Below are positions 33,186 to 45,213 of a stretch of 64,000 nucleotides of DNA, piece by piece. How positions within the stretch are numbered: position 1 is the stretch's first letter; each line of letters begins with the position of its first letter. Source of the DNA: Hysterangium stoloniferum (Eukaryota > Basidiomycota > Agaricomycetes > Hysterangiales > Hysterangiaceae). A program made the translations under genes and the position numbers. The stretch lies in the NCBI GenBank assembly GCA_015178975.1, contig WHVD01000021.1, positions 372,001-436,000 of the forward strand, given 5' to 3'. The notes beneath the pieces were generated by a model. That model searched no databases and was not told the origin of the DNA. It saw only the letters and a program-made list of their open reading frames with translations.

Positions 33186-33492
33186 TGTTGAATTAGGCTC
33201 ACGCGTCACTCATTCATGCTTATGCCATTTCCCTCGGGTACCCGGCACTTGCCTAGCGACATTCGGAGCCGACCGGCCATATATAAGGTAGTTGACCACA
33301 GTAGAAACACCTCAGTCCGTTACCTTACATACAACGTGACTGAGGTGAGTTAAGGTCCTAAGCTACTCATCCTTACTGTAACTAATAGTTGTTGATTAGT
33401 TAAACTACTATTAGGTATATAATATATCAGTCTGTTACCTTACATACAACGTGACTGAGTTAAACTACTATTAGGTTCTTGAGTCTTCAACA
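33186..33492 (+). repeat. 3' LTR of copia copy 2
   Basis: Matches 29094-29400. Unusually it is followed by GGTTATGGGCCCCG (33493-33506), the sequence expected only after a 5' LTR, and then by the TRIM-related interior. Confidence 0.88.
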
Positions 33493-33506
33493 GGTTATGG
33501 GCCCCG

Positions 33507-33776
33507 CTGTGTGCTATAGGGCATGGTTCCTGTGTGTAGAGTGAACAGCTATATTTCTGTGTGGTATAGTGGACAAGTCTGGACAAAAGAGCCAGAGAGG
33601 ACCTATATCTGCTTATAATATAGTTGAGTGCTAGCATTAAGGGAGTGTGTTAGATTGAGTAATGCTAGCACAGTTTCCCAGGGTTAGATGGTGTAATGGG
33701 TTAACACCTCTGTTATGTAAGCAGAAGCCCTGGGTTCAATTCTCAGTCTGGCCATTCATTTTCTACACTTTTAACA
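33507..33776 (+). mobile_element. Partial TRIM-type mini-retroelement (relative of 54615-55270)
   Basis: 33507-33647 matches, in the opposite orientation, the interior of the complete TRIM (shared GGTATAGTGGACAAGTCTGG). A purine tract AAGGGAGTG precedes a 129-bp 3' LTR (33648-33776), TGTTAGATTG...TTTTAACA. More than half of that LTR is a tRNA-like sequence. The 5' LTR is missing; in its place stand the copia LTR and its primer-binding site. Confidence 0.7.
33682..33753 (+). other. tRNA-like sequence inside the LTR
   Basis: 72 nt that fold as a cloverleaf. Acceptor GGTTAGA pairs with TCTGGCC, D arm GTGT/ACAC, anticodon stem TCTGT/GCAGA, T arm CTGGG/CTCAG with loop TTCAATT. The anticodon loop is TATGTAA, so the triplet would be TGT (Thr), but base 33 is A instead of the invariant T. 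A-box and B-box (GGTTCAATTCT) promoter elements are recognisable. Probably tRNA-derived promoter sequence rather than a functional tRNA. Confidence 0.6.
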
Positions 33777-35422
33777 ACAATGCTTTCCTTCCAATGGAGA
33801 TGGTATTTCGATTTCAATTACCTTTATGCTTATGTGCACGACGCGATTTGGACCTTGGTAGATCTACCAGAAGGCATGTGGCGTACGAACACATAACCGA
33901 TCAATTTCAGCGCTTGCCGCTATAATGAAATTTGCCGGACTGCAGATCCGATCAATATTAAGAATAAAATAATTAATGGGGCAAAGCTCTCCTGTTTTCT
34001 GGAGTATTTAGTAAGAGAAAAAGTTCTTGCACTAATGTATGAAATAAACTTGGAAATTTTCAAATAAAATATATTAAATTTGTTGTTTTGTGTGATCTTG
34101 CCTACTCAAATATGTGTCCAGTTGGAGATGCAAAAGTCGTTTTGTCCCACTCAACAACCTTGTAAGGTTTCAACGAAAAATCTTTTTTTCAGTCATTCCA
34201 GATCTCCACATTGCACCATTACTAATACAGTCAGCTCCCTTATAACACATACCTGGTAAAGCCCATACTCTCTAATAATGCATACAATTCTAGAGTAACC
34301 AAATTAGTAAATGGGTTTTAATACCTCCCTGATAACCCAATACTCCCTCATAACACATGCTTCTGGATCTATCCTGAGGGGTATGAGCTATGAGGCACTA
34401 GAAAAGAAAGCCGTGGGGCATACTCAACCTGGAAGTAATCTGGGATAGTTATGGCTCATTGTAGTCCCGGGTCCTTTTTCATTCTCAGGAACCTGACCTT
34501 CAAGCATCAGCCCTGATTATATGACATTATTTTCCCTTTGTCTCTTTGTTCCTCTGTTAAGTGACATAGCATGTTCTCAGGCGACGGCACTCTTTCAATA
34601 ACATTGAGAAGTCTTTCTTTATTCCTTTTATCATCACAATGCTGTCCCACCTCCCATCAACAAGTCATGTAATATAATGTTACATCTCTCTTGTTATCTT
34701 ACTTTGATGTCTTGTGTTATGGTATGTGGTTCTGAACTGATTTATTCTCTATGCTCATTATGTTTTCTTCCAATTCATATAATCTTCGTCAACCACTCTC
34801 TACCTACTTGACTTCGACTGGGACTTGGGATGGATTCAAATTTGGTCTGCAACACCTTTCTATCTCCCATCCCCATTGTTTAGGTTTATTTCATTCTCCA
34901 TTTACCACTTTGACCAGCACAGTCCACAGTGTTATTTGATATCTTCATAGGTCGGCAAGTCTCATTTTTTCAAGTCTCGATTGGCATTAGACATGACTGA
35001 TCAGATTGACTTGTAGTAATCCTGGACTCTACATTTATTTCACTGATCGTGTGGACCCAACAACAGGCAAAAGGCACCAGTTTGGGTTTCCAGTGCAGCC
35101 AGAGGAAGATGGCAAATGGCTATATCTGGCATTGTGTTGGGCCTCTTCCACCACTAATTCTGTGAGAATGGGATACTTCAGGTAAGAAAACCAATACAAC
35201 AGAGATAACAAAATGTTACTTACTTTTCACTCACATCCTCGAGGCCATGGGAGACCTCCTTTCAACACGTCACAGGCCATCAGTGCCTTTGGTTACAGCC
35301 ACATTCACCAATCTGTCATCAAAAAATAACTTACCCGGATTTAATAGGTTCAAAGGCTTCAGTAACTGCTGCATCTAGTCGAACGAAAGTGAGAATCGAC
35401 TGAGGTATGGCATGTCGGTTCA
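33777..35422. other. No firm gene
   Basis: AT-rich unique sequence with short frames. One exon-like plus frame near 35035-35180 reads YFTDRVDPTTGKRHQFGFPV and DGKWLYLALCWASSTTNSV, followed by a good donor (GGTAAGAAA at about 35181). It matches no family I know and no partner exon was found. Confidence 0.35.
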
Positions 35423-35702
35423 TAAAGATGTTTAAGTATCTCAGCAGTTAAATGTTTGCTATATTATACAATACCTAAAGATGTTTAAGTACTAAATACA
35501 TAGATAAGTTTTGCTTCATGATGAGGCAATAGACATATCACTTATAAATCTTCGCTGAGAGATTCCCTAGCTATACTACACGTATATAATAGTACATTCG
35601 AGAGGAGATTGAACAATATGACGCATTGTGTCTTTTCGAGATATTTTTGTCTCACCTTCTTCGTACAAGTGCTTACTTCTTTAATGCTCATTATACCTAA
35701 TA
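35423..35702 (-). repeat. 3' LTR of copia copy 1
   Basis: 280 bp, matching 50483-50773 with moderate divergence and a short deletion, consistent with an old insertion. Confidence 0.85.
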
Positions 35703-35810
35703 CTCCTCCTTGAGTTTTGAAGAAGTAAGTCCTAAACATTCTGTGTGATGGTAATGAATTGGTGAAGAAAGAGATTTCATTAAAATATCCGCAATCATTT
35801 GTTTGGTTGA

Positions 35811-38434
35811 TCAATAGATGAGTTGGATAGTGCCATTTTCAATCAAATGATGAATGAAGTGGTAGTTCACTTCAATATGTTTCATCCTTCTCAAAGCACA
35901 TTGGTTTTGAGCAAATGCGATAGTACCTTGATTGTCTTCAAAAATTGCCATTGGTTCTTCATATATTATATTAAGTTCTTCGAGGAAATGACGCGTCCAC
36001 ATAATTTTGTGAGCCGCTTCCAAAAGCATAATATATTCCGCTTCGGTGGATGAAAGGGCGACTGTTGATTGCTTCCTCAAAGACCAAGATACCACTCCTG
36101 AACCTAAAAAAATCACATATCCACCTGTTGAATGTCTATCCTCTTTATCTCCTGCGAAATTGGCATCCGAATATCCATGTAGACAAAGTGCTTGTCCTCC
36201 CAATCGAAGCTCAAAATCTCAAGTCATGTATAAATATTGCAGGATACGTTTAGCTAAGTCCCAATGCATTCTCACGGGATTTGATGAATATTGAGATAGT
36301 TTGTTAACAGAATATGCGATATTGGGATGCAATACTGTAGCTGCAAACATCAAACTTCCAATAAGTTCACGATATAGCAATTCCACAATTTCATTTTGTT
36401 CTTCTGTAGTATCTGGGCGAATAATAGAGGTGAAATTGATTCCAAGTGATATGGGAGTTCAAATTGGCTTGGAATTTTGTATGTTGAACTTCTTCACTAT
36501 ATTTTCGATATATTCCTTTTGTGATATGAATATTGATTTCGATTCAGCATCTCGACGAATACTCGTTCCCAATATCCAATGGGCCTCACCTTTGCTCAAA
36601 ATTCCAAATCATTTGCAGAATGCCTTTTCGAGATCTAGAAGCCATTTTTCATCACCTACAGCAGTTGCATCATCCACCCAAAATGCAACTACAGCCCAGC
36701 TTCCATCATCCCATATTTTGAAGAATGTAGCGCTGTCAAAATCGGAAAGAACCAGGTGAGTTCTTTAACCATAAAATCATATAGCATTTTTATCCACTCA
36801 TTGCCTCCCTGTTTTGTTCCATATAGAGCCTTCAATAATGGTAATGCTAAATTCTCCTTTCCGGGTTCTTCAAACCCCTCTGGTTGTTGAACCCAAACTT
36901 TTTCTTTCATCGTCCCATGTATGTATGCCGATTTGACATCAAATTGATGTATAGCTGAATTTGTTATTGCTCCCAGCACCAGTAAAATTCGGAACATTTC
37001 CCACTTCATGACTGGTGCATATGTTTCGTTAAAATGTAATCCAGGAATTTGACTAAATCCTTTTACAACGATTCGTACTTTCCTCTTTATTAGTTCGCCA
37101 TTCTTGTATGATCCACGACATACCATTCCGGTTTTTAAAACACATGTTCCTGGTGGTGGTTCTTCAGGTGCACCGAATACATTATGTTCTACCATATTTT
37201 TCCACTCCGCCTGTCTAGCTTCTTCCCAAGCTAATCCTTCATCTCCGGCATATTCAATGCCTCCTCTATCGTCAGATTGTCCAAAGTCGAGAAAACAACT
37301 GGTACATTAGAATCTTCTAATTCTTTTTTCGACTGACAATGAACTTCAAATTACTTCTCGTACTTTACCAGATCTTGTTATTCCATGAGGATAGTCAGGT
37401 ACGTTTGACACTAATTGAGACTCTTCCCTCATCATAGTCTCCTCTTTTTCTTCGATAGGTCGAGGACGAGGTGGGATACGGATCGTCAGTCTAGGTTGAG
37501 GCTCACTCTTGATTTGAATAGGAGGTACACTATTCATATCTCTAAATTGACCTTCATCTCCATAAGGCACTGGTGATGGCAAAGTCATTGCATCTTCGTG
37601 GAATATCGCATCTCGTACATTTTCAATCCTCCTCATTCCAGGGAACCACACTAAATATCCAGATGAATACAGTTCATACCCAACCATATGACCCATCTTT
37701 GAACATGAGTCCCACTTCTGACATCTTTGTTTAGGAACTGCCACACTAACTGGACTTCCGAATATCCACAAATCTGCTAAATCCAGCTTTTCTCCAGTTA
37801 ATCGTTCAAGAGGCATATGTCCATTGTTTGCATGCAATGGACTCTGATTCCTCAAATATGCCATCATTTTGACTGTGATCGACCACAAGAATTTTGGGAG
37901 TTTTGATGCGTATAGTAAGTTTTGTGCACCTTTTGCTATTTTCGTCACATATAACATTGTTCTTGCCCCTTCTGTAATGGTGCGTATACCTCTTTCTGCA
38001 ACACCATTTTGCTGCGGTGTATATGGCACTGAGGTAAATAAAGCTATACCTTTCGATAACAGATAACTTCTAAATTCCAAATTTATTAGCTCGGTTCCGT
38101 TATCCGTCATAACTCCTTGGACCCTCGTATTGAATAACATCTCCAGTTGAGTTATATATTCTTTTATTTTGTGCACTGCTTCCAGCTTGATTGCTAATGT
38201 TTCAACCCATACAGCTCAGGAGAAGTCGTCAACAACAATAATGAAATAATGCTTTTTGTTGAAACTTATTGTTTCCATAGGTCTGGCTAAATCCATATGG
38301 AGTAATTCTCCCAACTTCATCACTCTGGTACATCCAATTTTGAATGGGTTTCTGTGCTGTTTACCCTCAATACATGCAATGCAGTCAGCTTCAAAACCTT
38401 CAAGTTCTTCGATTTCCATTCTGGTTGCAAAATG
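35811..38434 (-). pseudogene. Copia polyprotein, 3' half: integrase, reverse transcriptase, RNase H
   Basis: Reading down from 38434: zinc-binding end CIACIEGKQHRNPF, first catalytic Asp in HMDLARPM and VVDDFS, second Asp in TDNGTELINLEF (about 38105), Glu in QNGVAERGIRT (about 38000). Then reverse transcriptase with RIVVKGFSQIPGLHFNETYA (37020), IHQFDVKSAYIHG and the catalytic FWVDD (about 36675). RNase H follows with GYSDANFAGDKEDRHSTGGY, STEAEY and EDNQGTIAFAQN (36170-35860). In-frame stops seen at about 38434, 36625, 36452 and 36220 are all TGA. The element cannot make a full polyprotein. Confidence 0.88.
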
Positions 38435-38591
38435 TCATGCAAGATTCCTAATAGCATTCATACTCAAATGCCCCAAACGCTGATGCCATTGCATAATATC
38501 GCATGTCGAACTTGCGGAAAATATCATAGGTACATCTTCCAACCTATTTTGTAATTCATCGTCTGATAAATTCGCATATTCACATACTGGC

Positions 38592-40229
38592 TGTTAGGAT
38601 ACGTACAGGGTGGGTTTCTGGAGAAACCTGCGGGATATCTGGTAGGACTTGGCTTCAGCTTATAGGCTGCACCCTTGCTAGATCGTGTTGTCCAATTTCA
38701 GACAGGCAGACGGGAATCCCAGCGAGTCTGGGTGGGGGTCGTGGGTCAAGGGGTTGTAGGCTGGAGGTCGTGGGTCATGAGTTGAGATAGGTGAGAGAGA
38801 TAGATGCGTCGGAGCCCATGGGCTCTGACTAGTGTCAGCGGTGTAATTCAAGTAGGAGTTTAGAGTGGAAAATGTATTAGATTACTGGGGGGGAATTTAA
38901 GCTGATTTTCTGACTGGATTGTATTTACAACATCTGCCAGTTTAAATAGACCGTGGAGTGAATGACATACCAAATCCAGTAATGATGAAACGAAATGAAC
39001 AAAACATAAAACAGGAATAGTAAACACCAAATTGGTGTTAGGAATGGTACAGAATGGAGCAGAGTGTTAGGATACATACAGGGCGGGTCTCCAGAGAAAC
39101 CCGTGGAATATCCGGTAGGACTTGGCTTCAGCTTATAGGCTGTGCCCTCACTAGATCGTGTTGTCCTATTTCAAACGGGTGGATGGGAATCCTGGGGAGT
39201 CCGGGTGGGGGTCATGGGTCGTAGGTCATAGGTTGGAGGTTGTGGGTCGTGAGTCGAGATGGTTGAGAGAGATAGATGCGCCGGAGCCTGTGGGCTCTGA
39301 CTAGTGAAAGCGATGTGAATCAAGCAAGGGTTTAGAGCGGAAAATGTTATTAGATTACTGGGGGGAATCTAAGCTAATTTTATGACTGGATTGTATGTAC
39401 AACATCTGCCAGTTTATATAGACCGTGGAGTGCATGACATACCAAATCCAGTAATGATGAAATGAAACTAACAAAATATAAAACAGGAATAGTAAACACC
39501 AAGTTTGGTGTTAGGAATGGGACGGAACGGAGCAGAGTCTGAATCATGACAAAGCATAACCCAAGACAGGAAACGGAGCAGGAGTGGAGTCCTAAATCGT
39601 GACAGGTCATTTGACTAAAATGGGAATGGGGCTTGATTAGAGCAGTGACGGGATTCTAAGCGGGGTCCGGTGACTGATGCATGGGAGGAAGACGGACATA
39701 GACAGAGTCAGAGTCCAGGGAAAGTCCAGTGACTGATATGTGTCGTAATGAGGTCGAACATAACAAGTCTTGACATATGGAGTCCGGGCAGGAAATCCTA
39801 TAAACAGACAATTGGTGCTTGTAGCACGTGGGTGCATACAGGTTAGTGCCCAGAGTCCGGCAGGATTGTCCGGTCGTAACACAGAGTCCAAATAGTGACA
39901 AATCATAAACCATAATGGGAAACGGAGTGGGATTGGAGTCCAAATCGTGACAGGTCATTTGACTAAAATGGGAATGGGGCTCAGTCAGAGGGATGACAGG
40001 TTTTCTGAGTGGGGTCCAGTGACTGATGCACGGGACGAGGTCGGAAATAGACAGAGATGGAGTCCAGTGGGTTTTCCGGTGACTGAAACACAATGTAACG
40101 AAGTCAAACGTAGACAAGTCTGATGTACAGAGTCTGGTGGGAATTCCAGTAAACTGATAATGGGTGTGTATAGGGCATGGGTGCATATAAGTTAGTGCCC
40201 AGAGTCTGATGGGATTTCCAGTTGTAACA
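38592..40229 (-). repeat. 3' LTR of the chromovirus, interrupted by a solo LTR
   Basis: 38592-39064 plus 39887-40229 together equal one LTR, matching 48219-49033. The middle is a second, complete LTR. Confidence 0.92.
39065..39881 (-). mobile_element. Solo LTR inserted into the 3' LTR
   Basis: 817 bp, TGTTAGGATAC...CGTAACA on the plus strand, same family and orientation as its host LTR. CAGAG flanks it on both sides (39060-39064 and 39882-39886), a perfect target duplication that in the intact 5' LTR exists once as CTGAG at the corresponding place. Confidence 0.93.
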
Positions 40230-40439
40230 GTACCCTCCCTTTATGCCAAAGTCCCAAAGAGGCTTTAGACCTTGATAAGGTTCTTGTCGGCTACGTGCAT
40301 GTGTCAAAAGTTATGTTGGTTACATGTATATGTCAAGGAGTCATGTGATCTGGAAGGTAAGGTTCAAACACGATGAGCCTATATATAAATTTGAAAAAAT
40401 AGAAATTTCTTCTTCTTTATTACTCCCATCTTCGACATA

Positions 40440-41404
40440 ATGGGACCAAAACCAACACCGCGCAGAGCAATGCTGACCGCTGGTCCTTCCATGGACAACC
40501 TTTATTGGGCACCACTCACCGCTGCCCAAATTTTGGTGCAGCAGGAGGAGCAATGATGACAATGGGAGGAGGCTGAAAAAGAAGCCAGGAAGGTCGAGGA
40601 GGCCCTGGATAGGGAGTACCAGGCAGCTTTGGCCATGGAGAAAGTGGCAGAGGAGAAGAGGAAGAAGGATGAGGAAGAGGCTGTGTGGGTTGCCATGGAG
40701 AAAGCCCAGGTGGCTGCGGAGAGGGCCACAGTAGTCGCGGGCAAGGTAAGTCCCTGTTCAACTTGTCGTTTTTTTTTTTTTTTTTGACTTGGCATTTTCA
40801 GCGCAAGGCGACAGAAGTTGAGTCGGAGTCTGAGGGGGAGCCAGAGAGCCCCCAAAAGGTAAGCCTCGGGTCCATGGGATAACCAGGGAACTAACCATAT
40901 CAACAGAAGGCAAGGAAGGTGGCACCAGTCTGCCTACCCACATGGAATGACCCGTGGTGTTCCGGTTGTAATGACCAGAACACTGAATGCAATTGAAAGT
41001 CCAGCCAGGGCCTGGCCTGCTACCAATGCATGCACCTCAAAGCGAGGTGTTCTTTAGTTCATGAGCAGGCTGTGTCCAGGGCGTGAGACATTAGCAGGTT
41101 GGACAGATTTTCTGGGTTGGATGAAGTCCTGGGACAGATCACCAAGGGCATCAAGGCCCAAAATGAGTTGCTCCAGAAGAGCAACAAGGTTCACATTTTG
41201 GTGGCGAAGGAACTGTGTGGACTCTGCAAGGAGTTTTGGAGATTCCTGGTGGAGTATGGCGGCTATGTGTATGAAGAGCCGCAAGTCAGGAGTTCCGAGG
41301 ATGCCAGGTCAGATGAGGATGGGGTTGCCGTGGAGGTCATGGAGCTCCCTGAGGAGATGGCTGAGGAAGTGGGGAAAAAGCACAGTCCCATAAATGTAGA
41401 CTGA
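40440..41404 (+). pseudogene. Antisense three-exon gene between chromovirus pol and 3' LTR
   Basis: Exons 40440-40745, 40802-40858 and 40907-41404 join in frame through two phase-0 GT-AG introns (56 and 48 nt), giving 286 codons on the strand opposite gag-pol. The product has an N-terminus MGPKPTPRRAM, a charged coiled-coil-like Glu/Lys/Ala stretch, an acidic SES-EGEPESPQK patch, a cysteine cluster (CSGCNDQNTEC, then CYQCMHLKARC) resembling a fungal zinc-cluster or zinc-knuckle domain, and a helical C-terminus with LLQKSNKVHILVAKELCGLC. The frame is interrupted by four stops, all TGA, two of them adjacent at about 40554-40559. No frameshift is seen, so the reading frame was long preserved. 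Function is unknown; DNA binding is an inference from the cysteines. Confidence 0.6.
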
Positions 41405-41604
41405 AAAAGTAGAATAGAAATTGATAATGATTTTTTTTTTGAAAGTAAAAGTAAAGCGTGAAAAAGACATAAGATCAAAGTCCGCGGAAAATCCACTTAA
41501 GGACTTGAAAGACATGTCAGAACCAGTAAAAGCAAAGAGAGACATAGGGCAACAGGGAATAATGAAAATGAGTCCAAACGTAATGCAGGGTCCACGGAGT
41601 GTGG

Positions 41605-44600
41605 TCAGAGAGATGATAGTGGTCCAGGTTTGAGTGGGTAAGCTGTATGAAAGTCAGTAACGATTTCCGTGGCATTACCGAGTTCCATGGCCAAAATCCA
41701 TGAGGTTTCTTCATTGGTGCCCTCGTATCCTGCCCACTTGACCAAGTAAAGCAGTTTACAAGTGCATCGACACTTGTCAATTTTCGAATCTAAAATTTGC
41801 GAGATTTCAAACTCAGGTTCTCCATCAATAATGACTGGAGGAGGCAGAGATTGCACACGATCCAGGATAGTCTTAACAGTACAAGGTTCTAACATAGAAA
41901 CATGAAATACCAGGTGTACCGTGTGCATGCTATCCAGAAGCCGTAGAGTCCAAGAGACTGAACCTACTTGTGCGATAATTTCAAACGGACCTAAATATTT
42001 TTCAGCAAGCTTTTTTGATGGACGGGTAGTCTGGAAGAATTGAGCTTTGACAAAAACATGGTCACCAATCTTGAAGTTGGGTGGCAGAATCTGGTGTTTG
42101 TCTGCTGAATGTTGATATTGCTCTTGGGCAGACTTTATTGCAGTCCAGAGTTCCTTGTGGAGCTCGTGGAGGTCCGTGGTGAACTCTTGAGCGTGAGCAG
42201 AGGTGAGATTTCGTTCTGGATGTACTGTAATATTTGGATTATATCCTTTATTTGCAAAGAATGGGGAAATGCCAGTAATGGCTAAGGGTGCATTGTTGTA
42301 AGCAAACTCTGCAAGTGGTAACAAGGATTTCCAATTGTCCTGTTGGTAATTGCAATATATGTGGAGATATTGTTCCAATGTCTGGTTGACATGTTCAGTT
42401 TGTCTGTCACCTTCTGGGTGATGTCTGGACATGAAATGTAATGTCATGTCCAAGGATTTCCCAAGGGATCTAAAGAAGTGAGATACGAACTCTGATCCTC
42501 AATTGGATGTCATGTGGGATGGAACTCCATGCTTGGAAAATACATGGATGATAAAAAGTTCCGCTAACTGCACAGATGTAATTGTGTCATAGGTAGGAAT
42601 GAATACACCTTGTTTTGAGAATCTGTCAACAATGACTAGAATGGCGGAAAAGCCTTCGGAGTCTGGTAGGTGTTCAATGAAATCCATAGAGATAGAATTC
42701 CACTGGTGTTCTGGTACCAGGAGTTGTTTCAAAAGGCCATATGGCTTGTGTCACTGAGATTTTGAGCAAGGACAAGTAGTGCAAGATTTACAATAGTGCT
42801 TAACGAATCCATGGAGTCTGGGCCAAGTATATTCTCTTCTTATTAATGATAGAGTTTTGTTGTATCCGAAATGTCCTGAGAGTGGATGATCATGTTTGTA
42901 TTGAAGGATCCTGAGGCGGAGGCCATTGGAGTCCAGTACATAGATCCAATCGTCAAGTCTAATGAAACCATGCTGATCAAGAGACCACTGGGGTTGATCG
43001 GGGTCCACGGGATTGTCAAGGTGAGCTTTAGTAATCGGGTCTAGTGAAATTCCCAATAGAATATCTTGATGTAACTTCTCAATATCCATAATGATAATTC
43101 CACAGACAATGGGATTGATGAGGAAAGTTGCGCAGACTGATGCGGTAAGTTGCTGATTCGTGAAAATAGGTTTCAGGTTGTGCGGGTTTACCATGGCATA
43201 GTCATTGCTCCCCTCTTTAGGATAGATGTCCCATCATCTAGTTAAAGTGTCGGGTTTGCTGCCAAGATGGCCAGGTCGAAAGTGGATAATCATGTTGAAG
43301 GCAGATAGATATTCAGACCAGCGGGCCTGCCGGTGGGTCAAAGGTTTTGTGGTAGAAAAATATTCCAGGTTTTTGTGATCTGTTACAACGTCAATAGGAG
43401 TTCCCAAGCCTTCCAAATAGTGTCACCACACTTTGAAAGCTGAAAAAATTGCCAGGAGTTCTTTATCATGAATGTCGTAGTTGAGCTCTGCTGCAGTAAA
43501 AGTCTGGGATAGAAAAGCCACGGGGTGGACTTCTCCATCAGAGTCCTGGATAGACAGAATGGCTCCAAGTGCATAGTCCGAGGCATCCATTTTGACAATG
43601 AGTGGGAAGTCCAGTTTCCAATGTGACAGAATAGGAGCTGAAGAAAAAGAATTTTTTAAAAGATTGAAAGCTTTTTGACACTTATCGCTAAAATTCCACG
43701 GAGTATCCTTATGCGTAAGATGGGTAAGGGGTACTGTGATGTTGGAATATCCACGGATAAACTGTCTGTAAAAATTGGCAAAGCCAAGGAAGGATTGTAT
43801 ATCTTTAACTTTTCGGGGTTCAGGCCAATCTTTGATGACTTGCACTTTAGTTTCATCCATGCAGAGTCTGTCGGGTCCCATCATGAAACCCAGGTATTCC
43901 ACAGAGTCCGTGTCAAAAGTACATTTTTTACCATTCATGAATAAACCATGTTGTCTGAGTCTCTGGAGAACTTCACAGACTTGTTTGTCATGTTCCGTGG
44001 GTTTCTCAGAGTAGATAAGAATGTTGTCCAAGTAAACAATAATGCATACATCAAGCATGTCAGAGAAAATGTTGTTGATAAAACACTGAAAAACAGACAG
44101 AGCATTGGTGAGTCCAAAGGGCATCACCAACCACTCAAAGGCCCCATAGCGGGGTCTAAAAGTGGTTTTCCATTCGTGACCTGTGGTGATCCAGACCAAG
44201 TGATAGGCGTGTTTGAGATCTATTTTGGTGTAAATCTGGGCATTCTGTGGGGCATCGAGCAGATCAGATATAAGTGGAAGTGGATACTTCTCCTTTTTGG
44301 TGACAGCATTGAGTCCTCTAAAATCAACACATAGTCTAAGGGATCCATCCTTTTTTCTGACAAACAGAACAGGTGCTCCAAAAGGAGAATTTGAGGGTCT
44401 GATAAAACCTATGGACAAATGTTCATCCAGGAAATCGTGGATTGTGGAAAGTTCTGTGGACGAGAGCGGGTAAATATGTCCTAGAGGTGGCTGGGCACCG
44501 TCTTTGAGATCGATTTTTAAGTCGTATTCTCTGTGGGGTGGAAGCCGGTCAGCTTTCTGCTTGCTAAAAACATCCACGAAGTCATGATATTTCTCCAGGA

Positions 44601-45213
44601 TGTCTTCTAGGTCAGTGGCTTGCTCAGATTCCGATACCGGGGTTGAAAAATGTCCAGTTGCTTCATCAATCTTTAAGTTGATAGTGAATGCCTGGGACCC
44701 ATCCATTTTTGAAGCCCTAATAAAAGCTGCAGCATTAATCAGAGAAATAGACGGAGGTGCTGTGGGTTCCAGGGAAGCCATGGGTGCCGTAGGGATCACA
44801 GGAGTCCTCGAGACTGCAGGTGCCGGGAAGGCCATGGGTGCCATGGAGGCCGTGTCGGGCACAGTTTCCTCAGCTGCCGCAGGGGTCCAGAATGTTATAC
44901 TGTTAGCTATCCAGTCAATCAACAGATTGTAGTGGGTAAGCCAGTTGTGTCCAAGGACCACCGAGCAACTTGAGTCTAACTGGGTCACATAGAAAGTGAC
45001 CAATTGAGATGTTCCACATGGGAAACAGATGGATAAATCACAAGCTTGGGTAACAACCAAATTACTTGTGCCATCAAAGAGGCAGAGACCGACGGGATTT
45101 ATTGGATAATTTGACAAAGGATTTTTTTGCATGAATTTTGTATCTAAAAAACAATGAGTCAAGCCGGAATCTATAAGAGCTGAAAAAACAAATTTCGGGA
45201 TCATATTAGACAT
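41605..45213 (-). pseudogene. Chromovirus Pol: protease, reverse transcriptase, RNase H, integrase, chromodomain
   Basis: One frame of about 1,200 codons runs from 45213 to the stop at 41605. Protease: ALIDSGLTHCFLDT (45190). Reverse transcriptase: FGAPVLFVRKKDGSLRLCVD (44370), MPFGLTNALSVFQ, and a catalytic box reading YLDNILIYS (about 44030), where the second Asp is Asn. RNase H: VKMDASDYALGAI (43590). Integrase: H-H-C-C finger in HPLSGHFGYNK...CKSCTTC (42890-42770), first Asp in SMDFIEHLPD, second Asp replaced (TSN before a stop, 42500), Glu in QTEHVNQTLEQY. Chromodomain: LLYLVKWAGYEGTNEETSW (about 41700). Four in-frame stops (43423, 43234, 42751, 42499) are all TGA. No frameshift was found. 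Confidence 0.92.

Larger units (their letters stand above)
29094..33492 (+). mobile_element. Copia-type LTR element (copy 2) with a mostly non-retroviral interior
   Basis: LTRs of 307 bp at 29094-29400 and 33186-33492 begin TGTTGAATTAGG and end TTCAACA, and look almost identical (one difference noticed). The primer-binding site follows the first LTR at 29401 and a purine-rich CAGGAGGAG tract precedes the second. Only the extreme C-terminus of copia pol is recognisable inside (about 32990-33178). The rest of the 3.8-kb interior is unrelated DNA with a 32-bp repeat array. No target duplication is found: 5' flank ACAAT, 3' flank GGTTA. The 3' flank repeats the primer-binding sequence, so the 3' side has been rearranged. 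Confidence 0.8.

Noticed and set aside
42499..43425. In-frame TGA codons in pol as recoding (selenocysteine or programmed read-through)
   Set aside because: There are four at separate sites, several at positions normally Arg, and the same pattern occurs in gag, the antisense gene and the copia element. Catalytic residues are also lost nearby. Mutational decay explains it better.
44020..44045. YLDN as a natural variant of the reverse transcriptase catalytic box
   Set aside because: The canonical box is YxDD and the change is a single G-to-A transition in an element with other disabling transitions, so loss of function is more likely.
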